This document shows, in pieces, positions 17,053-25,965 of a stretch of 64,000 nucleotides of DNA; the stretch's first letter is position 1, and each line of letters starts with the position of its first letter. Source of the stretch: Herminiimonas sp. GTDB taxonomy: Bacteria > Pseudomonadota > Gammaproteobacteria > Burkholderiales > Burkholderiaceae. Both the position numbers and the translations under genes were made by a program. The DNA lies in the NCBI RefSeq assembly GCF_030655415.1, contig NZ_JAURVN010000015.1:186001-250000 (forward strand), written 5' to 3'. The notes beneath the pieces were generated by a model. It did not search any database, was not told the origin of the DNA, and saw only the letters and a program-made list of their open reading frames with translations.

Positions 17053-18303
17053 TTAGTTTTCCGTTAAAATTGCCTTAAAAACAATTCGGAAATTACTGCC
17101 ATTTTTTGGATTATTTTCGACATGTAGTGTAGAGCCTAGGTATTCGCAGATGCGCACGACTAGCGCGAGACCCAGTCCGGTGCCGGCGGAACCTACAAGT
17201 GGTTTTGCGGAAGGATTATTTTGCAGGCGTGCTTGTATCGATTCTGGCAAGCCGGGACCGGTATCTTCGATGATGACCGAGTGGCCAATCATCTTGACGG
17301 TGACCGAGCCTTGTTCGGTGTATTGGCAGGCATTGCGGATCAAATTGCCAATGGCTGCCGTCAATAATTCTTCGCGTGCCGCCACTTGGAAATCTTCGCC
17401 CTCTATAAACGTCAGTGTGACGGGTTTGTTTGCGATGAAATGCTGGCATCGGGCGATTTCAGCATGAATGACATCTGCGATCGAGGTTTCCGGCCGATTG
17501 ATTTGATCTGGTGCGCGCGCCAGCTGCAGCAGTACTTCAACGCACTCATTGGCTTCTTTTGCGGCGCGCAGGATGCGTTCAGCCGGTGCGTGCAATGCGG
17601 GTTGCTGGGCGGTCTGATCGAGTAGTAACTCGGCTGCGCCGGTAATAATCGTGAGTGGCGTGCGCAACTCGTGGCTGACGTCGCCGGTGAAGAAGCGTTC
17701 ACGCGCGAGGAATTGTTTTAGCTCAGTGGTGTGGGCGGCAAATGCGCGCGCCAATATGCCGAGTTCATCCTTGCTATTAAGCAGCGGGAATTCTGATGGA
17801 TGGCTATTGTCTTTGACGGCCGCGGCAAGCTCGATAATCGGATCGACAAAGCCGCGCGCGATAAAGCTGCCCAGAAACAGCGACAACGCGACGAAGCCGA
17901 GAAAGCCGGCCATGATCATCGCGTAAATAACGTGTTCGATATTTTTGTATTCGCTGGCGCGATCGACGACCACATAAGTGCCAGCATCGTCTTGGCCGAC
18001 TAGCAGATGGACGACTTTTCCTTCGAAGCTTTCCTTGGCGACGCCGAGCGGCATGCCGCGCAACGGTTCGGGAATATCTTCGCCATGATAAAAACTGACA
18101 TCGGATGGCATTTCGGTCGGCATGCCAACCGCGTGACGCGGCGAAGCCCAGGCAGCGATGCTGCGCAAATGTTCATCGACCAGTAAATCTTCAGTACCTT
18201 CAATGGCAACGGCGACTACCGCGCCAAAGAAAGTACAAATCGCGAGTGCGAAAAGAAGGTAGGCAACGACTATCCGTCGCCGTAATGAACTACGTCGTTT
18301 CAT
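17053..18303 (-). CDS. Two-component sensor histidine kinase
   Basis: 416 residues. TM1 spans about 10-34 and TM2 about 125-150, with a periplasmic sensor loop between them and a HAMP-like linker (GFVDPIIELAAAVKD). The HisKA domain has the phospho-acceptor His211 in SHELRTPL. The HATPase domain has LIRNACQYT (N box), EDTGPGLP (G1) and GTGLGLALV (G2). All catalytic motifs are intact. The start codon overlaps the end of the response-regulator gene by 14 bp, so the two are translated together. The signal is unknown; the sensor loop shows no recognised domain. Confidence 0.9.
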   Translation of the reverse strand: MKRRSSLRRRIVVAYLLFALAICTFFGAVVAVAIEGTEDLLVDEHLRSIAAWASPRHAVGMPTEMPSDVSFYHGEDIPEPLRGMPLGVAKESFEGKVVHLLVGQDDAGTYVVVDRASEYKNIEHVIYAMIMAGFLGFVALSLFLGSFIARGFVDPIIELAAAVKDNSHPSEFPLLNSKDELGILARAFAAHTTELKQFLARERFFTGDVSHELRTPLTIITGAAELLLDQTAQQPALHAPAERILRAAKEANECVEVLLQLARAPDQINRPETSIADVIHAEIARCQHFIANKPVTLTFIEGEDFQVAAREELLTAAIGNLIRNACQYTEQGSVTVKMIGHSVIIEDTGPGLPESIQARLQNNPSAKPLVGSAGTGLGLALVVRICEYLGSTLHVENNPKNGSNFRIVFKAILTEN

Positions 18304-18979
18304 CCGAGCCTACCAAGCGGTAGCCTATGCCCTGAACGGTGCGCAACATCGCAAATGGATGTGCCTTATCCAAGGCCTGACGCAGAGCGTGGATATGCGT
18401 GCGTAGTGCATCGCTGTCTGGCGGATGATCGCCCCAGACTTCCAGTTCCAACGTTTCGCGCGAGACGACTTTAGGTGCTTCTTTCATCAGGCAGCCAAGG
18501 ATCTTGAAACCTGTTTTGGTCAAGGTCACGGGCATGCCACCGCGTTTAACTTGATAAGTCGAGGTGTCGAATACCAGATCGCCTACGCTCAAGAAGTTGG
18601 TGCCCTGATTTTTGCCACGTGCACGACGTATCAATGCTTTCAGGCGGACTTCTACTTCCAGCAGCGAAAACGGTTTGACCAGATAGTCATCGGCGCCACT
18701 GTCGAAGCCTGCAACTTTGTCGTCCAGCGTGTCACGCGCGGTCAGCATTAATACCGGTGTGTCGTTTTGCAATTCGTCGCGCATCTTGCGGCACAGTGTC
18801 AGGCCATCAATGCCTGGAATCTTGATGTCGAGGATAACGGCATCGTATTCATGTTGCGCCGCCAGTGCGAATCCTGCATAGCCGTTGGCTGCGCAATCGA
18901 GCACGTAGCCACGCGGCTCCAGAAACGCATACAGATTCGCGACGATATCGGCGTTGTCTTCAATAATCAAAATACGCAT
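18290..18979 (-). CDS. OmpR-family response regulator
   Basis: 229 residues. The receiver domain has the acidic pair Glu7-Asp8, phospho-acceptor Asp51 (VILDIKIPG), the switch Thr in LMLTARD and the conserved Lys in DDYLVKPF. The C-terminal winged helix (about 130-225) includes LTKTGFKILGCLM, SRETLELEVWG and LRTVQGIGYRLV. It is probably a DNA-binding transcription activator controlled by the kinase immediately downstream. The ATG at 18979 begins the canonical MRILIIEDN; the frame to 19009 adds an unrelated leader. Neighbouring terC and glycosylase genes are possible but unproven targets. Confidence 0.9.
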   Translation of the reverse strand: MRILIIEDNADIVANLYAFLEPRGYVLDCAANGYAGFALAAQHEYDAVILDIKIPGIDGLTLCRKMRDELQNDTPVLMLTARDTLDDKVAGFDSGADDYLVKPFSLLEVEVRLKALIRRARGKNQGTNFLSVGDLVFDTSTYQVKRGGMPVTLTKTGFKILGCLMKEAPKVVSRETLELEVWGDHPPDSDALRTHIHALRQALDKAHPFAMLRTVQGIGYRLVGSDETT

Positions 18980-19255
18980 GGTAGGGAGGCGGTGTTCGCC
19001 TGTCATCACTTTCAGTTTCGGTTTGGACCATGAATAATCGTCGGCGCTTGGTATCTGCCTGCAGATTTATGCATGGATCTGGTCAAGTCCGCCATTATGC
19101 CTGCGTGAGTCTTGGCTATCTTGGCTTTCGCAGTTTTTCGTCGTATTTTTGGCTCGGGCATTCAAAAACTGCTATGGCTGTGGAATTGCACAGAATGATA
19201 TCGCTCAGCGGGAAAACGCACAAAAGGAAGCATTAATTTCTGATAATTTGGCCAC

Positions 19256-19843
19256 ATGAATACCGTTCCGGTCAACTTTGATTTTTCCGTTTCGTCTGTG
19301 GAAGTCGCTCGACGTTTGATCGGCGTGACAGTGTTGGTCAATGGCGTCGGTGGCCGCATTGTGGAAACCGAAGCTTATGATCGAGAAGATCCTGCATCGC
19401 ATAGTTTTGCCGGGCCAACATCCAGAAATATCACGATGTTCGGCGCTTGCGGCCACGCCTATGTCTATCGTTCGTATGGCATCCATTGGTGCCTGAATTT
19501 CGTCTGCCGCGAAGAAGGGCATGGTGCCGGTGTTTTGATTCGAGCCTTGGAACCGAACACCGGCATTGAGCTTATGCAAAAACGCCGTGGTATGGAAACC
19601 TTGCGTTTGCTGTGCGCCGGGCCGGGTCGCTTGTGCCAGGCTTTGGGCGTAACCCGAGAGCATGACGGCATGCGTCTGAACACCGCGCCGTTTGAGTTGT
19701 TGTTGCCTGATCAGCCTGTAGCCGAAGCGGATATTGTGGCTGGCGCGCGCATAGGAATATCAAAAGCCGTGGACATACCTTGGCGCTTTGGCCTCGCTGG
19801 CTCACGGTTTTTGAGTCGGCCTTTTGGTCGGAGTCACAAATGA
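19256..19843 (+). CDS. DNA-3-methyladenine glycosylase (AAG/MPG family)
   Basis: 195 residues, the usual length for bacterial members of the mammalian-type alkyladenine glycosylase family. It flips out and excises alkylated purines (3-methyladenine, hypoxanthine) in base-excision repair. Recognisable parts are [19 protein letters not shown] (including the catalytic Glu), [26 protein letters not shown] and GVLIRALEP. The C-terminal [13 protein letters not shown] is the conserved GPG motif. Its stop overlaps the start of the following DUF72 gene in an ATGA arrangement, so the two are translationally coupled. Confidence 0.92.
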   Translation: MNTVPVNFDFSVSSVEVARRLIGVTVLVNGVGGRIVETEAYDREDPASHSFAGPTSRNITMFGACGHAYVYRSYGIHWCLNFVCREEGHGAGVLIRALEPNTGIELMQKRRGMETLRLLCAGPGRLCQALGVTREHDGMRLNTAPFELLLPDQPVAEADIVAGARIGISKAVDIPWRFGLAGSRFLSRPFGRSHK

Positions 19844-20577
19844 CCAGGCATCTTTCTTCCGTCCTGATTGGCTGCGCCGGCTGGAGCCTTTCGTCCAAGG
19901 TCGCGGCTGAATTTCCAGCGGTAGGTACGCATCTCGAGCGCTATGCTGCAGTTTTTTCCACAGTAGAAATCAACTCGTCTTTTTATCGTTCACATCAAGC
20001 CAAGACATATGCGCGCTGGCGGAATAGTGTGCCGGAAGATTTTCGCTTTTCGGTAAAGATTCCCCGCACTATTACGCATGAGCATCGCTTGCGCGAGACC
20101 GAACATTTACTTGATCAGTTTTTGCTGGAAGCAGGGCAGCTGGAAGAAAAGCTCGAATGCCTGTTACTTCAATTGCCGCCCAGCTTGAAATTTTCAACCG
20201 AAGAAGCGGCGGATTTTTTTGCGCTATTGCGTGGACGAACCAGGATGGCCGTTGCATGTGAACCGCGTCATGCGAGTTGGTTTTCCCACGAGGCTGAAGA
20301 GCTGATGCTTGAATATGCCGTCAGCTTTGTGCATGCTGATCCGCCGCCAGTAGTCGACATATCACGCAGTGCTGAGCCGCGCACTTTGTACATCCGTTTG
20401 CACGGCGCGCCGGAGATATATCGTTCAGCGTATAACGATGATTTTCTGGACGCCGTTGCCGCCAAAATAATGAAGGCACGCGATCAGGCTGATCGCATCT
20501 TCTGCATTTTTGATAACACGGCGGAAGGCGCAGCGATACCTGATGCACTGTCGTTGATACGGCGCCTAGCTCTTTGA
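19840..20577 (+). CDS. DUF72 family protein (TIM-barrel-like, YecE type)
   Basis: 245 residues. Family landmarks are LIGCAGWSL near the start, [12 protein letters not shown] (about 47-58), the [14 protein letters not shown] segment, [11 protein letters not shown], and CEPRHASWF towards the middle. The fold is a TIM barrel; function is unestablished, with a DNA- or RNA-related role suggested for YecE proteins. The start ATG at 19840 overlaps the glycosylase TGA by one base step (ATGA). The coupling hints at a role in the same repair response; this is inference. Confidence 0.85.
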   Translation: MTRHLSSVLIGCAGWSLSSKVAAEFPAVGTHLERYAAVFSTVEINSSFYRSHQAKTYARWRNSVPEDFRFSVKIPRTITHEHRLRETEHLLDQFLLEAGQLEEKLECLLLQLPPSLKFSTEEAADFFALLRGRTRMAVACEPRHASWFSHEAEELMLEYAVSFVHADPPPVVDISRSAEPRTLYIRLHGAPEIYRSAYNDDFLDAVAAKIMKARDQADRIFCIFDNTAEGAAIPDALSLIRRLAL

Positions 20578-20603
20578 ATTGCCGCGAACAATCGTGGCGC
20601 ATT

Positions 20604-21185
20604 TTATTTTGTTTTTGCCAAGGCCTTTTCGATATCAGCAACTAGCGATTTATTATCTGGCGTGATTTTTGACGGATAGCTTTGTACGACCTTGCCTTCG
20701 CGATCCAGCAGGATCTTGTGGAAATTCCATTTTGGCGGCGTTGCGCCAGCCTTCATCAATGATTGGTAAAACGCATTGCTGTTCGGTCCGATGACAGATG
20801 TTTTGGCAAACATCGGGAATTTGACGCCGTAGGTGTTATTGCAAAACTCTGCGATTTCCTTGTTCGCGCCTGGCTCTTGCTGGCCGAAGTCATTCGATGC
20901 AAAGCCCAATACGACCAGGCCTTGATCCTTGTATTTGGCATACAGTTTTTCCAAACCTTCGTACTGCACGGTGTAACCGCAATAGCTGGCGGTGTTGACG
21001 ACCAAAATAACTTTGCCTGCATATTGGCAAAGATTTTGCGGCGCTTCATCTTGCAGACGTTGAACGGTATGGCTCAAGGTCGCAGGGCATGCGGCGTTGG
21101 CTGGGGTTTGTGCCGACGCGTGCGCACCTATGAAAAAACTCGATAGCAGGGCGCAGCGCAGGATCGTGGAAATGATTTTTTTCAT
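20604..21185 (-). CDS. Periplasmic glutathione peroxidase-like thiol peroxidase
   Basis: 193-residue precursor with a signal peptide (cleavage near AHASA-Q, residue 25), so the enzyme acts outside the cytosol. The GPx domain carries the peroxidatic Cys69 in NTASYCGYT, the conserved GFASNDFGQQEPG with its catalytic Gln, and PPKWNFHK with the catalytic Trp. Cys replaces selenocysteine, and the second cysteine in EFCNNTYGVKFP is the likely resolving residue for thioredoxin-type recycling. It reduces hydrogen peroxide or lipid hydroperoxides. The gene is monocistronic. Confidence 0.9.
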   Translation of the reverse strand: MKKIISTILRCALLSSFFIGAHASAQTPANAACPATLSHTVQRLQDEAPQNLCQYAGKVILVVNTASYCGYTVQYEGLEKLYAKYKDQGLVVLGFASNDFGQQEPGANKEIAEFCNNTYGVKFPMFAKTSVIGPNSNAFYQSLMKAGATPPKWNFHKILLDREGKVVQSYPSKITPDNKSLVADIEKALAKTK

Positions 21186-21535
21186 GATGAGTGTGATTGT
21201 CGGATTTGGATGGATGCATCTTGCATCAAGATGCCGGGTTTGTCATGTTGGCCGCGTCAGAAGTTATTTGGCATAAGCTGCATTTCGGTAAAAGATGCTG
21301 CGCAAAAATGAATTGAATTCGCCGCATCAAGTTTCGCTTTTTTGTATGGAACGAGATGGTTCAAATTGGCGTCCAACACTTTACAAGTATGTCGTTTCAG
21401 GTTTTTTGCGACGCAAGAAAAATGAAAATCCACACTGAAAATAAGGCCATATATAAGCGAATTGCGGGGCTGTTGCTGGGTAATTCGCGAATTTCTTGGT
21501 AGAATCAAGCACTTAACTCAATTTTTAAGGCGCAT
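21186..21535. other. Intergenic region between GPx and ferritin-like genes
   Basis: A 350-bp region between divergent genes. A short frame at 21257-21508 on the minus strand has no ribosome site and unusual composition and is not called. Apart from the possible extended -10 near 21500, nothing is recognised. Confidence 0.4.
21497..21505 (+). promoter_or_regulatory. Possible extended -10 promoter
   Basis: TG-G-TAGAAT lies about 30 bp upstream of the ferritin-like gene's ATG. No well-spaced -35 is evident, as is common for extended -10 promoters. Confidence 0.35.
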
Positions 21536-22384
21536 ATGTTGTACCCAGAATTGTTTAAATCCTTAGAGCAAGTTCGCTGGAACATGGAAAAAGATATTCC
21601 ATGGGATCAGTTCGACGGCTCCAAACTCACTGATGAGCAGGCGCAAACCATACGCATGAATGCGATTACGGAATGGTCAGCCTTGCCTGCAACTGAAATG
21701 TTCTTGCGTGACAATCGCGGCGATAGTGATTTCTCTGCATTCATGTCGGTATGGTTTTTTGAAGAACAAAAGCATTCGCTGGTGTTGATGGAATATCTGC
21801 GCCGCTTCAAACCAGAGTTCGTGCCAACAGAAGAAGAGCTGCACAACGTGCGTTTCGAATTCGATCCTGCGCCTGCGCTGGAAACCTTGATGATGCACTT
21901 CTGCGGAGAGATCCGTTTGAATCACTGGTATCGCTGTGCGTCAGATTGGCACACCGAACCTGTCATCAAACAAATCTACAAAATCATCAGCCAGGACGAA
22001 GCTCGCCACGGCGGTGCTTATCTGCGCTACATGAAAAAAGCGTTGAACGAAGTAGGTGATACCGCTCGCGCTGCATTTGCAAAAATCGGTGTATTGATGG
22101 CTTCGGCGCGTCGTACCGAAAAGCCTTTGCACCCAACCAATCTGCACGTGAATCAATCGCTGTTCCCGAATGACACCGTGCAATCACGTTTGCCTGATCC
22201 GGAATGGCTGGAACGTTGGCTCGATGGTCAGATCAAGTTTGACGGCGAGTGGGAAAAGAAAGTCGTCGATCGGATTCTGCACAATATGTCGCTGTTGTTT
22301 GAGCGTACCTTTGGTTCCGTGCAGGAATTGAATCGCTATCGCAAGGAAGTTGTCACGCGTTTGGCGGCTGTGCAAGCGGTCTAA
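21536..22384 (+). CDS. Ferritin-like di-iron protein (acyl-ACP desaturase-related)
   Basis: 282 residues, mostly helical. Four carboxylate/His motifs form a di-iron site: TEWSALPATE (about residue 43), FFEEQKHS (EExxH, about 80), CGEIRLNHWYR (about 122) and SQDEARHGG (DExxRH, about 150). Spacing is as in ferritin-like oxygenases and type-2 desaturases. The substrate is unknown; it might desaturate or hydroxylate a fatty acyl or another small molecule. There is an AAGG ribosome site before the ATG. No ferredoxin gene is adjacent. A terminator follows, so it is a single-gene unit. Confidence 0.78.
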   Translation: MLYPELFKSLEQVRWNMEKDIPWDQFDGSKLTDEQAQTIRMNAITEWSALPATEMFLRDNRGDSDFSAFMSVWFFEEQKHSLVLMEYLRRFKPEFVPTEEELHNVRFEFDPAPALETLMMHFCGEIRLNHWYRCASDWHTEPVIKQIYKIISQDEARHGGAYLRYMKKALNEVGDTARAAFAKIGVLMASARRTEKPLHPTNLHVNQSLFPNDTVQSRLPDPEWLERWLDGQIKFDGEWEKKVVDRILHNMSLLFERTFGSVQELNRYRKEVVTRLAAVQAV

Positions 22385-22413
22385 TAGACGATTCCGCTTT
22401 CATACCTTTATAT

Positions 22414-22442
22414 AAAAAGCCGCAGAATCTTTGCGGCTTTTT
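22414..22442 (+). terminator. Rho-independent terminator
   Basis: A-run, GCCGCA stem, 7-nt loop, TGCGGC and a T-run (22414-22442), located 30 bp after the ferritin-like gene. Confidence 0.88.
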
Positions 22443-22514
22443 GTTTGTCTGAAATAGCTGGAAGTGCATCCGCTACAGCTTTTCGTGAGCACACAGATTC
22501 ATCAGGAGAAAATA

Positions 22515-22973
22515 ATGCAAAGACGTATTTTTCTACGCGCGGCACTGTTGGTAGGCGCAATGCCGACGCTGGCTTTAGCCAAAACTGATAAGCCGGTGAT
22601 TGAGGTTTACAAGAGCGCGACTTGCGGTTGCTGTACGCAGTGGATAGAGCATTTGCAAGCGAATGGTTTCAAGGTGAATGCGCAGAATGTGCCGAACACC
22701 GCCGCATATCGTACCAAGTTAGGCGTGCCGCCTGCATTGGGTAGCTGCCATACCGGAACCATAGGTGGTTATGCGCTGGAAGGCCATGTGCCAGCGGCGG
22801 ACATCAAACGCTTGTTGGCTGAAAAGCCGAAAGCAAAAGGTTTGGCGGTGCCCGGTATGCCGATGGGATCGCCAGGAATGGAAGTGCCGGGTGAGCCAGC
22901 TGATGCCTATGATGTATTGTTGTTTCAGGCGGATGGAAAAACGACGGTTTATAGACATTACGCTGCCAAGTAA
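22515..22973 (+). CDS. DUF411 copper-type metal-binding protein
   Basis: 152-residue precursor. The signal sequence MQRRIFLRAALLVGAMPTLALA contains an RR pair. The mature protein has a thioredoxin-like DUF411 domain with Cys37-Gly-Cys39-Cys40 in SATCGCCTQW, LGSCHTGTIGGYALEGHVPA, and a Met/Gly/Pro-rich loop GLAVPGMPMGSPGMEVPG. Cys and Met clusters fit periplasmic Cu(I) binding, as proposed for the family. An AGGAGA ribosome site fixes the ATG at 22515 (the frame opens at 22464). It is convergent with the PCuAC gene and may form a copper-handling pair with it. Confidence 0.85.
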   Translation: MQRRIFLRAALLVGAMPTLALAKTDKPVIEVYKSATCGCCTQWIEHLQANGFKVNAQNVPNTAAYRTKLGVPPALGSCHTGTIGGYALEGHVPAADIKRLLAEKPKAKGLAVPGMPMGSPGMEVPGEPADAYDVLLFQADGKTTVYRHYAAK

Positions 22974-22987
22974 TTTCGAGATTTAAA

Positions 22988-23020
22988 TAAAAAGGGACCT
23001 TATTTCAAGGTCCATTTTTA
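22988..23020. terminator. Bidirectional terminator between DUF411 and PCuAC genes
   Basis: 7-bp stem GGACCTT/AAGGTCC (22995-23001 with 23007-23013), 5-nt loop, A-run on one side and T-run on the other. Confidence 0.8.
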
Positions 23021-23092
23021 TTTGTTCTGCTTGCCGATCAGCGTTATTCGAAGCTCGCTGTGCGGCACGTTCTCAATACGGCACGCTATCAA

Positions 23093-23608
23093 TTAGTGAT
23101 GCTGATGTTCATCTTTCTTGGCATCGGTATTTTTAGCTTTGTTTTCTTCAACAGAAATAACTGTTTCGATTTTCCCGGCTTTCTTGAATGTCAGCGTCAG
23201 CGGCAGTTTATCGCCAGCCTTGAGTGGCGCTTTCAAACCCAGCAACATGATGTGATAGCCGTCACCGGGTTGCATGACGATTTTTTCCTGCGGTTTGAGT
23301 TCGATGCTGCCTACTTCGCGCATGCGCATCACGTGATCTGCGGTCATCGTCATGGAGTGGATTTCTGCTGACTGAGCTGCCGGCGATTGCGCTGATATTA
23401 ATGTGTCGGCTTGCTTGCCTTTATTTTCCATCGTCAGGTAAGCACCACCGCTGGTTTGTCCGGGTACGGTTGCGCGTGCATATGGGTGATTGATCTGTAT
23501 GTCGCCTACGCGATATTCATGCGCCAGCGCAGCGCCACTGATGGATAAACCGACTAATAATCCGACCAGAGAGCTGGCGGAAACGAAGGAGCGCGAATTG
23601 AATTTCAT
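23093..23608 (-). CDS. Periplasmic copper chaperone PCu(A)C
   Basis: 171-residue precursor with a signal peptide (cleavage about ALA-HEY, residue 30). The PCuAC Cu(I) site is present: EIHSMTMTADHVMRMREV and, about 20 residues on, GYHIMLLGL, i.e. the H-M-(x)n-H-x-M ligand set. The C-terminal tail is rich in His and charged residues (KKDEHQHH), a second metal-binding feature. The family delivers copper to the CuA site of cytochrome oxidase, together with Sco. The aa3 oxidase genes start about 2.8 kb away, which fits. Confidence 0.9.
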   Translation of the reverse strand: MKFNSRSFVSASSLVGLLVGLSISGAALAHEYRVGDIQINHPYARATVPGQTSGGAYLTMENKGKQADTLISAQSPAAQSAEIHSMTMTADHVMRMREVGSIELKPQEKIVMQPGDGYHIMLLGLKAPLKAGDKLPLTLTFKKAGKIETVISVEENKAKNTDAKKDEHQHH

Positions 23609-23682
23609 ACTATCCTTTGAATGAAAATTTTAATTGTTATGCAAGGCCAAGTGCAGGTGAGCATCGTAGCGCAAAACTAGAC

Positions 23683-24165
23683 TTAATTTCCGCCAGCAAA
23701 ACCGTTTTGCCGCCACGCTTCGTACACGACGACCGCAACCGTGTTCGACAGATTCAGGCTGCGATTATCCGGCCGCATAGGCAAGCGGATACGCTGTTCG
23801 CCAGGGAAAGAATTACGCAATGCGGGATCAAGTCCTTTGGTCTCCGAACCGAATACAAAAATATCGCCAGCTTGAAAAGCCAGGTTGGCAAATGGCGTCG
23901 AGCCATGCGTCGTCATCGCAAACATGCGCGCCGGATTCAAAGGCTGTTCGGCAGGGAATGAGGCGAGAAACGCCGCCCAGTCTTTATGCACTTTCATCTC
24001 GGCATAGTCATGGTAATCAAGTCCGGCGCGGCGCATCTTGGCGTCGTCCAGCGGAAAGCCGAGCGGCTCAATCAAATGCAATTGCGCGCCGGTATTGGCA
24101 CACAGGCGGATGATGTTGCCGGTGTTCGGCGGGATTTCGGGTTCTACCAGTACTACATGAAACAA
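23683..24165 (-). CDS. trmL: tRNA (cytidine(34)-2'-O)-methyltransferase TrmL
   Basis: 160-residue SPOUT-class RNA methyltransferase that modifies the wobble base of tRNA-Leu isoacceptors. It starts FHVVLVEPEIPPNTGNIIRLCANTG and has the LIEPLGFPLDDAKMRRAGLDYHDYA region. The C-terminal SAM-binding knot contains FVFGSETKGLDP, IRLPMRPDNRSLNLSNTVAVVVYEAWRQ. Length and motifs match E. coli YibK. It is followed by the comF gene in the upstream direction of the same strand, 62 bp away. Confidence 0.95.
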   Translation of the reverse strand: MFHVVLVEPEIPPNTGNIIRLCANTGAQLHLIEPLGFPLDDAKMRRAGLDYHDYAEMKVHKDWAAFLASFPAEQPLNPARMFAMTTHGSTPFANLAFQAGDIFVFGSETKGLDPALRNSFPGEQRIRLPMRPDNRSLNLSNTVAVVVYEAWRQNGFAGGN

Positions 24166-24227
24166 AACAATTCTCCTCGGCTTACTGCAGGGATCGGATG
24201 GCGCATTTTAATCTGATGTGCAGCCAA

Positions 24228-24971
24228 TTACTTATGTGGTGTGCGCGCAAATACCAGATTGGTCACGCGGATGGCGCCATGACGTTTTAGCGTGGCGGCA
24301 ATTTCATTCATGGTTTCCCCAGTGGTCATGACATCATCCACAAGACCTACATGTTGCCCTCGTACGAATTTTACGGCGTTGGCCGGCAGCGCAAATGCGT
24401 GGCGAATATTCCGATGTCGCTCAGCGGTAGGCAACATTGCCTGCATCAAGGTATCTCGGGTGCGCTCTATTAATTGCGGAGCGAGCGGGATGGCGATCGC
24501 CCGCGATAAGGGCTTGGCGATTTCCAGTGCCTGATTAAAGCCGCGCTCGGCTAGCCTCTTTTCGCCTAAAGGCACTGCAGCCAGCAAAGTCGGCATGGTG
24601 AAAGCCGCCTCACGCAAGATCGCGTCTCGCAACTTGTGCGCAAATAAAGGCGCCAAGGCCAGTCGATTGCCGAATTTGAGGGCAAGTACCAGTTGATCTA
24701 TAGGCGCGATGTAATCGCTGGCGACGATGGTGGCGTCAAACGCCGGTGGATTACTTAGACAATTACCGCATCGCTCAGCTTTGTCGCTAGCGAAGGCCAG
24801 CGGAGACGCGCATTGTGCGCAGCGATGTGGATGCTGATTGAAGAATCGGGTGTTGCAGTCGCCGCAGAGTGAGTCTGCGCCGCTGACGCCGCACAATGCG
24901 CATGACGACGGCAGCGCCGCAGGCAGTTGCCGTATGAAATGCCGAGTCCAGTCGAGAAAACGATAAAGCAT
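24228..24971 (-). CDS. comF: ComF family amidophosphoribosyltransferase-like protein
   Basis: 247 residues. The N-terminal zinc-ribbon has several Cys pairs (CALCGVSG, CGDC, CAQC, CGNC). A phosphoribosyltransferase domain follows, with VPLGEKRLAERGFNQALEIAK and the PRPP-binding loop HVGLVDDVMTTGETM. ComF (GntX in E. coli) is associated with DNA uptake and use, and its enzymatic activity is unsettled. The start at 24971 is divergent from the methyltransferase gene, 64 bp apart. The pairing trmL/comF/BioC-like MTase is a common betaproteobacterial arrangement. Confidence 0.88.
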   Translation of the reverse strand: MLYRFLDWTRHFIRQLPAALPSSCALCGVSGADSLCGDCNTRFFNQHPHRCAQCASPLAFASDKAERCGNCLSNPPAFDATIVASDYIAPIDQLVLALKFGNRLALAPLFAHKLRDAILREAAFTMPTLLAAVPLGEKRLAERGFNQALEIAKPLSRAIAIPLAPQLIERTRDTLMQAMLPTAERHRNIRHAFALPANAVKFVRGQHVGLVDDVMTTGETMNEIAATLKRHGAIRVTNLVFARTPHK

Positions 24972-25035
24972 CGCGCAACCCAGCCTTCATACGTGTAAAC
25001 TTGCGGCATTATCTCACTGAACCTTTGCCCTATTC

Positions 25036-25965
25036 GTGTCTTCCACTCCTGACTCCAGCCTTAGCGCACCGATTGACTTAAACCGGGTGCGTACTTTGTT
25101 CGATGAACCGGCACGTTTGGCCGAATCGAATTTTCTGCGTCGTGAAGTCGCGACCCGGATGCATGAACGTTTGGCGCTGGTACGTATTGCTCCTGAGCGC
25201 GTGCTCGACGCTGGTTGCGGCGAAGGCGCCGATCTGACGACTTTGCAAAAACGCTTTCCGAAAGCGGCGATGCTGGGCCTGGATGCATCGCAGGCGATGC
25301 TGGTCGAGGCGCAATCGGCTCAAACCGCGGCTTTGTCCTCGATGAACCGCTTGCTGCAACAATGGTTGCCAGCCGGGATGGGCCGGGAATCGAGCGCCAA
25401 TTTGTTATGCGGTAATTTCTCCCAACTTCCGTTTGGGATTAATGCGGTCGATCTGGTGTGGTCGAATCTGGCTTTGCACTGGCATCCGCAACCGGATCGT
25501 GTGTTTGCCGAATGGCGTCGCGTATTGCGGCAAGATGGCTTGTTGATGTTTTCCTGCTTTGGCCCCGATACCTTCAAGGAACTGCGCGCGGCGTTTGCCG
25601 CGGCAGATAATGAGCCGCATGCGTTGCCGTTTGTCGACATGCATGATTTTGGCGATATGTTGGTGAATGCAGGCTTCTCGACGCCCGTGATGGATATGGA
25701 AACCTTGACCGTCACCTATGGCTCGGTTGAAAAACTAATGGCCGATGTGCGCGCTTGCGGCGGCAATCCGCTGGATACTCGCCGCCGATCTTTGCTCGGC
25801 AAGCAAGCGTGGCAGCGGGTAGTGGATGTACTGGAACAAAGCCGCGGCGCCGATGGCAAGATCCCGCTGACATTCGAAATTATTTATGGTCACGCATTTC
25901 GGCCGGCTCCTCGCACTACTGCCAGCGGTGAGTCTATTGTTCGATTTGATTTGCCAAAAAAATAA
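25036..25965 (+). CDS. BioC-like SAM-dependent methyltransferase
   Basis: 309 residues starting with GTG at 25036. The class-I methyltransferase fold is clear: motif I VLDAGCGEGADL (about residue 58), motif II LGLDASQAML, the post-I acidic residue, DLVWSNLALHWHPQP and LRQDGLLMFSCFGPDT. The overall pattern is that of malonyl-ACP O-methyltransferase (BioC), which starts biotin synthesis. No other bio gene is in view, and many betaproteobacteria carry such proteins next to comF, so the exact substrate is uncertain. It is divergent from comF. Confidence 0.82.
   Translation: MSSTPDSSLSAPIDLNRVRTLFDEPARLAESNFLRREVATRMHERLALVRIAPERVLDAGCGEGADLTTLQKRFPKAAMLGLDASQAMLVEAQSAQTAALSSMNRLLQQWLPAGMGRESSANLLCGNFSQLPFGINAVDLVWSNLALHWHPQPDRVFAEWRRVLRQDGLLMFSCFGPDTFKELRAAFAAADNEPHALPFVDMHDFGDMLVNAGFSTPVMDMETLTVTYGSVEKLMADVRACGGNPLDTRRRSLLGKQAWQRVVDVLEQSRGADGKIPLTFEIIYGHAFRPAPRTTASGESIVRFDLPKK

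Noticed and set aside
21257..21508. 83-codon minus-strand frame between GPx and the ferritin-like gene
   Set aside because: No start signal or recognisable protein character.
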